23,181 nucleotides of DNA from NCBI RefSeq assembly GCF_000524195.1, contig NW_020170611.1, forward strand, positions 14,592 through 37,772. Reading direction: 5' to 3'. A model generated the notes under the pieces. It was given only the letters and a program-made list of their open reading frames with translations. It did no database searches and was not told the DNA's origin. Origin of the DNA: Echinococcus granulosus. Lineage: Eukaryota > Platyhelminthes > Cestoda > Cyclophyllidea > Taeniidae. Both the position numbers and the translations under genes were made by a program. Shown here piece after piece: positions 9,417 through 18,455 of this stretch (position 1 is its first letter; the number at the start of each line of letters is the position of its first letter).

Positions 9417-9752
9417 GTGGAAGGTGGGCATAAGAAAAGGGAGCCCGTATTTTGCAAATTCGCGAGTCACGCGACCCAACCAACCAATGAGATTACGGAC
9501 GCATGTCAAGCGCATGACTCACCACTGAATGGTAAATTTTTGACAAACCTCGGATCCAAAGCACCAGCCACCACCTTGAAATTTGCAAAAATGTTCAGGC
9601 TAATTCCTGTTCGACAAGGACGCAATGGAACAGATGAGGTTACCTATACTTGTCAGCTTGTCAAAAAATTTAAAAAAAATCTTGCTAAGAGTAGAAGGGG
9701 TCTAATCGAACCTAAGTTATTTCTTTACAGCAACAATATGTCCTGCCCTTGA
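9417..9752 (+). CDS. Hypothetical 111-codon open frame, doubtful
   Basis: This open frame has no ATG at its start (it begins at a GTG). It would therefore have to be an internal exon or use a methionine inside it. The translation is rich in lysine, arginine and asparagine (for example KKFKKNLAKSRRG near the end) with no known domain. A good splice-acceptor-like sequence, TTTCTTTACAG, lies inside it at about 9720-9730, which argues against the whole frame being one exon. I regard it as a weak candidate only. Confidence 0.12.
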   Translation: MEGGHKKREPVFCKFASHATQPTNEITDACQAHDSPLNGKFLTNLGSKAPATTLKFAKMFRLIPVRQGRNGTDEVTYTCQLVKKFKKNLAKSRRGLIEPKLFLYSNNMSCP

Positions 9753-10386
9753 AAGGTAAGATAAGATAATATTTAGGAAATATGGCTTGATTATTTTCCA
9801 TAATTTCGAAAGCCTCACGTTATTGCAACTTATTTCCAAAAGCACTAACAATGCTACTATTATAAATAAGTAAAATAAAATTTCTTCTTTCTTTTTTTCC
9901 TCATTTTGGACTTTTTGAGGGAGAAGACTAGCTAGAGTGAGATATCTTACTTTGCTTAGCAGGAGGAGTTCACACAATCCGTTTTATGAGGAGACCGTCA
10001 TTTGTCTCCACTTTGGGAACCGATAACATCTGCTCAGCCGCTAGGCTGGTGTAATTTAATCACTTGTTAGTAACTACCGGGAATATTCAACAACCACGCA
10101 TTGTATAAGTTCTTCTTTCCGCAAGTTTTGCTACCAACTCTTCACTAAGCAAATAATTAACCACTCCTCAATATCGGTATGTTATATTGCAACTTTAAGC
10201 TAACTTTTGGTGTTAGATTAGTGCAAATGATAAATTAATCTAATTGAAAAGAAGACCGTTTTTCTTGACTGGTCACTAAGGCTTAACTTTGCAGAAGAAA
10301 GATAAGTGCTACGGAGAGCTGAGTTTACAGACGCACTAGAGAAGTATTAAGAAGACGTCTGCTTTAGGCAAATTATCAATGCCCAA
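9753..10386. other. Non-coding AT-rich spacer before the gap
   Basis: AT-rich sequence with T-rich runs near 9880-9900. An 86-codon minus-strand open frame (9717-9977) is mostly hydrophobic and asparagine/lysine-rich, as chance frames in AT-rich DNA usually are. No gene is supported. Confidence 0.5.
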
Positions 10387-10486
10387 NNNNNNNNNNNNNN
10401 NNNNNNNNNNNNNNNNNNNNNNNNNNNNNNNNNNNNNNNNNNNNNNNNNNNNNNNNNNNNNNNNNNNNNNNNNNNNNNNNNNNNNN
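10387..10486. other. Assembly gap, 100 N
   Basis: Exactly 100 undetermined bases. A round length of 100 is the usual placeholder for a gap of unknown size between joined contigs. Distance and even adjacency across it are therefore uncertain. An open frame that spans it on the minus strand is meaningless. Confidence 0.99.
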
Positions 10487-10754
10487 TAGTCTTTATCTTT
10501 GATGCCCCTCATGCAAAATAGTTCCTCATTGATACAAATTGGCTCTCTAAGGGCTCTACTCCTGAAAAAGTAAAACATTTATACCATCAAAAGGTTTAAG
10601 TCATTCCAAGTCATTTAGCTAATTACGATTAGCAGAAAGAATTTTTATGGCTGAAGAGGAGGAGTGACAAAAGGCACTGTTGTAAATCAACGACTTAAAA
10701 ACGCCGGCAGGGAGCGTTTCGGTTCTGACCATTCCTTTACGCAAATAAGTCTTA

Positions 10755-11267
10755 TTGAGCTTACACTTTTGGATAATTTCCCCTAGCAATAGAGACTGCG
10801 TATTGACCTATTTAGAACAATGGGTGACCTTCATTTTCACCTGGCGAACGGTCTCAAATCACGGCTCATTTAACTCCATGACCTGTTTAATCCTCGACGT
10901 TTTGAAATCTGCATTATGCCGTGAATGTCTATCTATGGATAAAGTTTCAGGCACCTTATGTGTGTTGATGCGCCACTTGTACACGAGTCTGCGGCAGCAC
11001 GCCTTCAGAGATGACTCAGGAGGCCGTACGGTGAATAAGCCCTTACCTTTCGTGAAGCCGGTTAAGGTGTCTACTGCACCACGATTTAAGCAAGAGTGTT
11101 TTTTTAATAAGAAACCTCTAAGACAAAAAAAATTTTTGTCGTCAGAATGGGTTTTGGATTATTTTGGGAATGTCCATTCCCATTTATATAGTTTTCCTAC
11201 TCAAAGTGCACGCAACAAATTTACGAAAAATCCAAAAACAAGCCACTTTAATTTCTATTATTCATGA
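10755..11267 (+). CDS. Hypothetical 170-codon open frame, unassigned
   Basis: This is the longest open frame of the window, 170 codons, ending with TGA at about 11265. It starts at a TTG. The first ATG inside gives about 128 residues beginning MTCLILDVL. The first half is hydrophobic and cysteine-bearing (CLILDVLKSALCREC). The second half is basic and rich in F, S and N, with no domain I recognise. The length is somewhat beyond what I would expect by chance in DNA of this composition, by a rough stop-codon estimate, but not decisively. There is no clear promoter, and no strong splice signal frames it. It could be a real exon, a decayed transposon piece or chance. Confidence 0.2.
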   Translation: MSLHFWIISPSNRDCVLTYLEQWVTFIFTWRTVSNHGSFNSMTCLILDVLKSALCRECLSMDKVSGTLCVLMRHLYTSLRQHAFRDDSGGRTVNKPLPFVKPVKVSTAPRFKQECFFNKKPLRQKKFLSSEWVLDYFGNVHSHLYSFPTQSARNKFTKNPKTSHFNFYYS

Positions 11268-11478
11268 ACCACAGAAGAGACCGCGTGATTAAGTATGCAA
11301 CTGAAATTGAGATCACCTTGTGATCTAGTGACCAAGACGTTTATGAAATTTTCATTTAGCTTGCTGGAAAAACCTGTTAAGACTTGTAGGAACTTGCAAA
11401 GACATGTGGCTGTTGATATGCAGGTGTTACTGAGCCTTGAAATACGTCAGTCTACCAGAATATTGTGTTTGCTTTGTA

Positions 11479-11483
<5 letters not shown>

Positions 11484-11509
<26 letters not shown>
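11484..11509. repeat. (GT)13 microsatellite
   Basis: Thirteen uninterrupted GT units form a dinucleotide microsatellite, preceded by imperfect GTATGTGC and followed by TATACC. Open frames through it on both strands, which give runs of Cys-Val or Thr-His, are artefacts of the repeat. Confidence 0.95.
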
Positions 11510-11868
11510 ATACCTGCGTACGTATGTTGTTAACTGCAAGCGGAAATGAGTTATTCACTAGCTCATAATTATCGAAATACGGCGTGTTGGAGGGGTTTTC
11601 AGCCTCAAAACGCGGTTTCATATGATTTTTCTAGGTTACTTCGAAATACTTTTCCGATATTCCAGTCATATTCAAAGTGCGCGACCTCGTTGACATATTC
11701 CTGATTGGCCAATATCAAATGGGGTCGTCAAAGTTGATGTTGACTCTGTTTGTGGTTTAATCTCCATCCATTTAGTCAGTCACAACAGTGGAGACTGCGA
11801 ATGGCAAAATAAGGCTCTACTATGATCAGGAGTCCAAAATCTCATAATCTTCACTGTTTAAACGATAA

Positions 11869-12423
11869 AAGAAGTTAGTCAGAGTCATTCTGGCTTTGAG
11901 CATTGATAAGCTGTGCAGTGACCTTTATTATGCAGATGGGTATTTGAAGAGTTACATCAGCAAGGCAATCCAGTGCTATGGCCAGCGATATGTGGCAGCA
12001 CAGAATGGGGTGAGTGGTATTGATGTTCCTTTGATACCTTCTCGATAATAACACCATCTTCATGTTGAAATTTCACACACAAATTCCCACCATCATTGTG
12101 TTTATCATCGGCTATGATGAATAACTGATGGAGTGTGGAAAGTCCCACTTCCATACTGCATTATCTGGCCAAAAAGCAAGAACACAGACGGCATGAGTGC
12201 AGTGCAGAAGGTCGATGCTTACTTCCAGTTGCATATTCAATACGCCACATTTCAGTGGTAGCAGGTTTAAGCATGCACTTCGGTAGAGTAACCCAGAGTG
12301 GTACCGCATTGCATTCATGACATGATGGTTGAGAGACCAGCATCCATTCACTGTGCCAGTCAAGGTGAAGTGAGGTAGAAATTTGATTTTAATGCTAGGA
12401 TGGAAGAAATAAGTGTTACGCAT
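11869..12423. pseudogene. Coding-like block of unknown origin, strand unsettled
   Basis: Several frames stay open across this block on both strands. On the plus strand a 59-codon frame (11869-12045) reads like protein (CSDLYYADGYLKSYISKAI). It contains a possible splice donor, GGG|GTGAGT, at about 12007-12015. On the minus strand, frames of 103 (12423-12112), 65 (12154-11957) and 62 codons overlap, which would fit one gene broken by frameshifts, with pieces such as EMWRIEYATGSKHRPS and NDGGNLCVKFQHEDGV. The GC content is higher than in the flanks. I recognise no family. It may be a decayed gene or transposon remnant, perhaps continuous with the minus-strand block at 12873-13511. Confidence 0.25.
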
Positions 12424-12872
12424 AAAGGTTAATGGCCCAAATTTCAGAGATCCACAGCAGAAGGAATAGCCTACTCAGCTCCTCCTCCGACACGCATCGC
12501 ACTTATAGCGTAGCATTATAAATGGAGACAGAGCGAAATCCTTTCATAATTCAGCAGCATTTGTGCTGCCAATAAAACTCTTTCTAAACTGGCGAGTGTG
12601 TATTTTATTCTTATTGGCCTTATCCATTAGTACCAAGCTAGCTTGCATTACTTTACTTTCTCAATTCGTAGACTGCTTTAATCTAGGCACATTTTTAACA
12701 ATTACAACGACACCAGCAGCAATAACTGCTTAACTTCTTTTGATGAATGTTTTCCAAATTGCATGCAATGAGTTCCATTTGATTACAGTGAAATTTAATT
12801 ACTTTAGAAACAGAAAATAATACAACTCAAACAAATGAGTTTGTGCGTCGAAAATCACTTGGAGAAGCAGCA
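12424..12872. other. Non-coding spacer between the two coding-like blocks
   Basis: AT-rich sequence with no supported open frame. AATAAA occurs on the plus strand at about 12571-12576 (CAATAAAACTC), but I cannot connect it to a gene. Confidence 0.45.
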
Positions 12873-13511
12873 TTAGAGAAACGTAATGATTGTGGATGAG
12901 GAGAAGGCAGCTATCACCATCCTACTACCCATTTTTCCTTCCACAACTTCCTCACTAGATGTATGATAAAAAAAGTGATTTATCATCCACATGAAATGCC
13001 ACCACAAGCTCTTATAGACGCCAATCTCAATTGGCGCTTCAAACAGTGATAAGCAAGTAGTCATGATAAAGGCTAATGCGTTCACCGAAACATGATGGGT
13101 GTCTCAATGATCCATTATGCACATCAGCATGTTTAAACCAGATTTTACTGATGCTTTTTGGTTTACCACACCTTCAATGATTTGAGACAAATTCTGTGGA
13201 AAATTTATACGGCTGCATAATCAAGACAACTCTCTCTGTGTCCTAATCTGGTGCGCATGTACATCGCATAGAATAACCAGTAAGTATAAGGTTTGCATTC
13301 AAGGAGGTTTCCCCCACTAAATGTCAGCTTTGTATGTAGAAGAATATGACAATAACTTTTGGTGCAAAAGTTGAGATGGGTTAGAAATGGTGATCTGTGG
13401 CGGATGTAGAACAGGGAAAATACGAACCATCATCTTCTTAGCATCTGTCACGTGGCTTTGTCGGCCGGAGGAGCAAGCTGCCAATGGCATATTTTTTGGT
13501 GGAAGGCGCAT
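12873..13511 (-). pseudogene. Decayed minus-strand coding-like block, unassigned
   Basis: Read on the minus strand, a 64-codon frame (13511-13317, MRLPPKNMPLAA...) is followed after stops by a second frame. From 13208 that frame runs 34 codons (INFPQNLSQIIEGVVNQKAS...), meets one TGA at 13106-13104, and continues in the same phase for about 76 codons down to 12873 (NALAFIMTTCLSLFEAPIEI...). The amino-acid texture looks like real helical protein rather than chance AT-rich translation. The single in-phase stop and the broken links suggest a pseudogene or an old element. I recognise no domain. Exons separated by introns are an alternative. Confidence 0.25.
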
Positions 13512-16500
13512 TTGAATTGTGCTACTTTTTGTTATTGAGTCAACCAGGGAAAATATATTAATGTACTTTAAGGATACTCTTTTATCATTTGAGCAATCAC
13601 CAATTCTACTTCTAAATTTACAGTAGAACTGGATTTTTGACGCTAGCTCGCTAATGAATGCAGTGCTATCGGTAGCTGCTTTGAGTTGCGTACTTATTTA
13701 CCCGTGATCTTTGGTCTTCACTGGCTCGTCATATTCCTAGGATTCACCTTCCTACTTATCCGTACAAAATTCTACACGTGTCCATGGCAGCCCGGATCCA
13801 TTTGCCCTTCCTGTCTACTACTGTAGCTTATATCGCCTTAAAGGCTGACTGCAAGGAATTCATTTTATAGTTAATACCCTGCTGATTTCTATTACCTCTC
13901 AGACATACTAAACTTTTCCCATTTAAATATTTCGTTATACACCTATCACCTTTACTCTGGAGGACTCAGATTTGTTCTATAAAAAGTCTACTTTATGCAT
14001 CATCACTGATGCATATAAACAAAAACAACCTAAAATTGAGTGCCCGGTATAAATCATGATTTTTGCCTTCTTTTGTCTTTAAAATATGAAATACTTTGGG
14101 AGGCATTGAAATGCTAACTTACCGACATGCGACTACTATTACGCGGGGGAATAAATTGAGTACGAACGTGAGTTAATAGTGCGGGCATTTTTTGTTAAAC
14201 AGACTTTTAATATTAAACATTTGACAGAAAATTACTTTATTTCCACAATTCACTGTGAGCACTACTATTATAGCTGGCGTAATAAATCACGGGTGTAGCT
14301 ATGCAGTGCAATCAACCGTTCCTGACTGATTATTACCGGAGTTTCTAGGTCATCTGTGTTTCTAAAAAGTATGCTGGGAAAGAACTTGCACTGCGTTTTA
14401 CCACGAATAATACAGTAATACATTAGATGTTTGTTTATCTCTTCACTTTGGTTTCGCGGACCCTTAAGTCCCCGCTGTTGTACTTCTTTTAAGCGGCAGT
14501 GACTCCGGACCATTCATGCAGCCCTTGAACCCTTCTGCACGCTGGCAATACACTTCCCGCCCAAGTATTAAGAAAGGCTCGGGGTGTTACATTAGGTCTA
14601 GATCTATTAATAGTGAATGCACAAATTTACTTAGAAAGGGGTAATTCCCTGAAGAATATAAGACTACGGTAAAGAAGAAATAGAGAAACGCTTGACACAC
14701 CTCACATAAAGTAGTTATTATCTATTACCTATAATTCTGAATATTCGTCTAAACAAGAATAAGTAAAATTATGCATTCCCTGCCAGAAATAACAAAAATG
14801 TACTAAAAGTATTATTAGTTTTGCCATGACGCAATCATTTTGCTCTGTCTTCGTTAATGTTTGTTTATATCTCAAAAGTATCCATAATACTATCTTGTAC
14901 TGGTGCATAGTCACTTATTCGGAGGTAGCAGGAGTTATTTATGCTACCACTGTCCATTTTTTGCATGCCGGGATGGTTTGATTGAAAGAATTTGTTTGAC
15001 TAATTCCGCATTGAGTCAAAATTTACTTTAGCATGTTAGTACATGGATACCTTGAATCAATGCAATCCTCCAGCACCTTTGTTCTGGTGGTTGTCAATTT
15101 ACATTTGCAATCTCTAAGTGGCGACCAGAAGGTAATCCACAAATTGCTAATAAACTTGCTACTAAAAAAGCTTAAGTATAATGGAGCCCACACATTGTGG
15201 GATGACAGGTTATTTTTCAAACCCAATTCATTACTGTGAGGTTAAAGTTTTGTAAGGTGGACTCCAGTGGCCATAGTTTGCCATTAACAACTAATTACAT
15301 TAGCAGCCCACATCTTTTGTGGATTATTTGTTACGGGAACTAGGTTGTTCACAAGATCAGTAGAAAAGGGGTACGGCCTTTCTTGCCTCACCGCAATGCT
15401 CTAAAAGGGAAGTGCCTTTACAGAAGAAATCAGTAAGTGAATGGTGAATCTTGGCATGTAAAAAATTTTCTAGTGAGTTTAATAGTTTAACTTTGAACTA
15501 ACGTCTGTTGACACTAATGACCATTACGTTTACTTAGAGGAGTTCATAATGCATGTGCAAATGCTAGGTCTCCAGTAGTCCTTCTTCTAGTCTTTATAAT
15601 GGCATCATTTTGTGCAAGGTCACTTCATCAATGAAGGCGCTTATCTTAAATAACATCTGCATAAATTTCTATAAGCCACAAAGGGAATGAGGTGGTCATT
15701 TTAGTTATTTTTTTAGGACCACGTGCTACTCTAAGCCTTTCTGAGAGCAACTGTTGAGGTGTCACCGAGATAGGTGAGTGAGTGATAACAATAGGTTGCA
15801 CAATATCTTATTTCGGAGCCGAAAATGAGGTTGATTGCACCACGTTGACAAGTCTAAGTTCTGGAAACTCGGTGTCAAGTTGTAAAGTAGATCGAAAGCT
15901 GATTGTATATACTAGAACAGCTTTGCTGTGGATGAAGGGCTTAGTGATAACTATGGTGGGATTATGACAACTGATAATCGTAAAAAGAAAGGAAATCTTT
16001 ACCGCATGCCAAGATTGAGGACGATCTTATGCGAAAAAACCTTTTGGGGATGTGTATTTGATCTAACGTCACGTTTTTTGTCCAAGTAGAAGCACATTGA
16101 CCGTTGATTTTATCCCGAATGACAAATGAGAAACATTGCAAAGGCTGTTGGAAACAAGTTTATTAGCACCTGTAGCTTGTACTCTCGTGGATGTATAATG
16201 AAGCGGGAATTTCCTTTTACGTTTGCAAGTTTAGGCGGCCTTCCTCTTAGGGCTGTCTTAAAATATTTCCGATAATAGAAAAGTGGTGCTGAATCAGAGC
16301 TCCGAAATGCAAATAAGAACTTTTAAGGCTTATAATTAATTCAAACTTTAGCGATCTCTAGCATAGAAGTGGTGATTTGAGACATGTTAAAACTTATTTT
16401 AGGTCTCCAAATTCTATTTTTCTTCTCGATTATACATTACCTCCCTCGAATAATTAGATACGCACTAAAGTTATTTTTTTTCTTTCAAAAGTCGTTTATC

Positions 16501-16818
16501 TATAAGCCACTTAAATTATCTTAATTATATTCTCACATCAACCCTGAAAGATCCATCCACCTTTGAATCCGAATGATTTGAATTTAGCTTTGTTCAAGGA
16601 GGCTTTCAAATAGGACCACTACAAGGTCATTCTGACACTTCTTCATAATACAAATTTTGACTTTTCCACCTGTCAAAGCCGGCTACTTCTCAATCGCTAC
16701 TTCTGCTTTTCTATGGTCTAAGAATAGTACATTGTTTTAAAAAGATACATATAGTCGAACACCTCAACTCACTTTGATGTCATGTAATTCTTTTTGCACC
16801 AAGTTTTTAGTCACTAAT
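13512..16818. other. Long non-coding AT-rich region
   Basis: About 3.3 kb with no supported gene. Open frames here are at most about 80 codons and show no domain or convincing splice context (for example 14513-14268 on the minus strand and 15033-15239 on the plus strand, which overlaps an antisense frame). I see no tRNA, LTR copy or tandem array. It could be intron or intergenic DNA. Confidence 0.5.
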
Positions 16819-17073
16819 CTATTTGATACGACCATCTTTAAGGGGAAAACGCGGATTATTTAAGAGCCTTCTTCTTTCTGTGGGTACTTTATTTGCTAGC
16901 GGCCAGACATTCGTCAGTTTTTTTTGCAAACTGCTGTACAATGGGTTCATTTCGGTGCAAAGGGCAAGCAATTTTTCCAGTTTCGGCATCAATTTTTGAT
17001 GGTTTTTTACAAGTGGCGAAAATTTGGTCTTGCCATTGGTGCTACTGTCCGCCTTTATTTTATAGCGATACAT
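16819..17073 (-). CDS. Hypothetical 84-residue basic protein
   Basis: This minus-strand ORF starts at an ATG (17073) and ends at TAG. The predicted 84-residue protein is strongly basic, with many lysines, and has an even, protein-like composition (MPKLEKLLALCTEMNPLYSSLQKKLTNVW). Its middle (about residues 27-55) could form amphipathic helices. A TATATAA motif lies on the same strand at about 17114-17107, roughly 35-40 bp before the ATG, which would leave a leader of only a few bases. There is no signal peptide and no domain I recognise. It could be a small gene, one exon of a larger gene or chance; I favour a weak candidate. Confidence 0.22.
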   Translation of the reverse strand: MYRYKIKADSSTNGKTKFSPLVKNHQKLMPKLEKLLALCTEMNPLYSSLQKKLTNVWPLANKVPTERRRLLNNPRFPLKDGRIK

Positions 17074-17405
17074 CAGTCTTTTACGTAACGAAGCTCGTGC
17101 AGAGAATTTATATATCCTCAGCTTCTCAATCCATCTAGAATGACTGAATCAGAAAATCCATTTTAAAGCAGAACAGATTTTCCTCAAAGCACTAAGGCCA
17201 ATACATGAGCATTATCATTGGCAGAATTGAATGGCCCCTTATCTTGATGAATATTGGGGTATGATCTTTTACTATCCTTTTCTATAAGTGTCAAATAGTA
17301 GGAAAGGAAGGTTAAGGTTGTAACAGGAAGGATTGTCAAGACTAACCCTCAAAGAAGCAATTCAGTTCGACAATAGCTTTTAAGTGAGAGCCAGCCTTAA
17401 GATAA

Positions 17406-17621
17406 ATGTCGATACCTACTATTTTGGGTAAAGACGACTGTGATCCCAATGGCGACATTGCCGATCCCCATTTCCTCCTGTTAGCTTCGCGTAGGAATGC
17501 AAATAAGCTGATTTACAAGTTGCTAAGGCTAACTGAAACTAGAAAGACTTTGCAGAAGCACTATTTACATTTTCTTTCTTGCAAAATGTGTGGAAGTACC
17601 TCCATTAACGGCAAATATTAA
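17406..17621 (+). CDS. Hypothetical 71-residue ORF
   Basis: This plus-strand ORF has an ATG start (AAATGTCG) and 71 codons ending in TAA. The N-terminal part is acidic (GKDDCDPNGDIADP) and the rest is basic and probably helical (RLTETRKTLQKHYLHFLS), with a late CKMC pair that is too sparse for a zinc finger. The acidic-to-basic layout looks more like protein than most frames nearby. I recognise no family and see no clear splice sites around it. Confidence 0.18.
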   Translation: MSIPTILGKDDCDPNGDIADPHFLLLASRRNANKLIYKLLRLTETRKTLQKHYLHFLSCKMCGSTSINGKY

Positions 17622-18180
17622 CAAAATCAATGTGACCTAGTGGTAACATACCGATTTAAAATAAAAGTGTAATCTTAAAGTGACAAAGCATTTAAAAATA
17701 CATTGCTGCAACTTAGTGTTTTATTTAGCTGTGTATTTAACTGAGCACGTACTTAAGCCTTTGCAAGTTAAACAGCCTCTCTCGTACAGTTCTGGGATCA
17801 TGCTGGTAGAGATTCAGCTCTTCTGTACTTTTTCAAGCAGTACGTTCAGCCATACTACGTTGGCTTATAACGACTTCAGCTAAACATTGCCTTATATCCA
17901 CCCTCTACAATATGGCTGGAAAAATATGTGGTTTTCTAATGCAACAACTCCATTTTCTGTAATCTCTGAAAGCAAACACATAATATTGCTTAAAAATGTA
18001 ATAACATTCTGCGGTAAAAGCGGGGGGTAAGCCAGGTGGTTATCTGACATGGTTAAAATTACGTAGAAAATGACAAAATAAGTATTACTATTCACGACTT
18101 TGATGTTTACAATCATTCAACGGCAAAAAGTTGTTCTTTTATTTACTTTATAATACCTTATAAAATTTTATTTATGCCAG
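17622..18180. other. AT-rich non-coding stretch before the exon-like block
   Basis: Very AT-rich DNA ending in TTTATGCCAG, which looks like a 3' splice site. A tRNA A-box-like string (GACCTAGTGGTAAC) occurs near 17634-17647, but no B box follows. If the block at 18181-18384 is a real exon, part of this stretch is its upstream intron. Confidence 0.4.
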
Positions 18181-18384
18181 TTGTCAGCCTGTCTACCATG
18201 CGTAATATCGTGCTAACCCGGTTTCGTTCTGCCGGAGGGATGGAAACGACGCCAACAGCTAGCATTAGTTTTACAGGACCAGATCATTCTAAAAACGAAG
18301 ATGATGTGATATACTCAATGGCCAACTGTTCTTTCATGTGTTGGTCAGAAAGAAGCTCTGATTCTAAAACTAACCACAAGAAAA
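18181..18384 (+). CDS. Exon-like block, 204 bp, unassigned protein
   Basis: An open frame spans 18174-18455, and a block within it has exon traits on both sides. An acceptor (TTTATGCCAG ending at 18180) follows a T-rich stretch, and a donor (AAAA|GTGAGT, with GT at 18385-18386) closes it. The length between them is 204 bp, exactly 68 codons. Both junctions fall after the first base of a codon, making it a symmetric phase 1-1 exon. GC content is about 43% inside, against 23% in the 60 bases before and 32% in the 60 bases from 18421. The translation contains LTRFRSAGGMETTPTAS and later NCSFMCWSERSSDS, with two cysteines close together and acidic residues between. I recognise no domain. Alternatively the whole ATG-started 93-codon frame from 18174 is chance. 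Confidence 0.35.
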
Positions 18385-18455
18385 GTGAGTTTGATTGCAC
18401 TATTAGCCTGTTAAAAATAACAATGAAAAATCGCACGAAATTTCTGACTATATAG

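Noticed and set aside
10336..10578. Open frame spanning the N gap
   Set aside because: The frame is continuous only because undetermined bases cannot contain stops.
11427..11621. Minus-strand frame with a Thr-His repeat (and the matching Cys-Val repeat on the plus strand)
   Set aside because: It is the translation of the (GT)13 microsatellite.
17634..17690. Possible tRNA-derived SINE or tRNA because of GACCTAGTGGTAAC
   Set aside because: It is an imperfect A box, and no B box occurs at the proper distance downstream.
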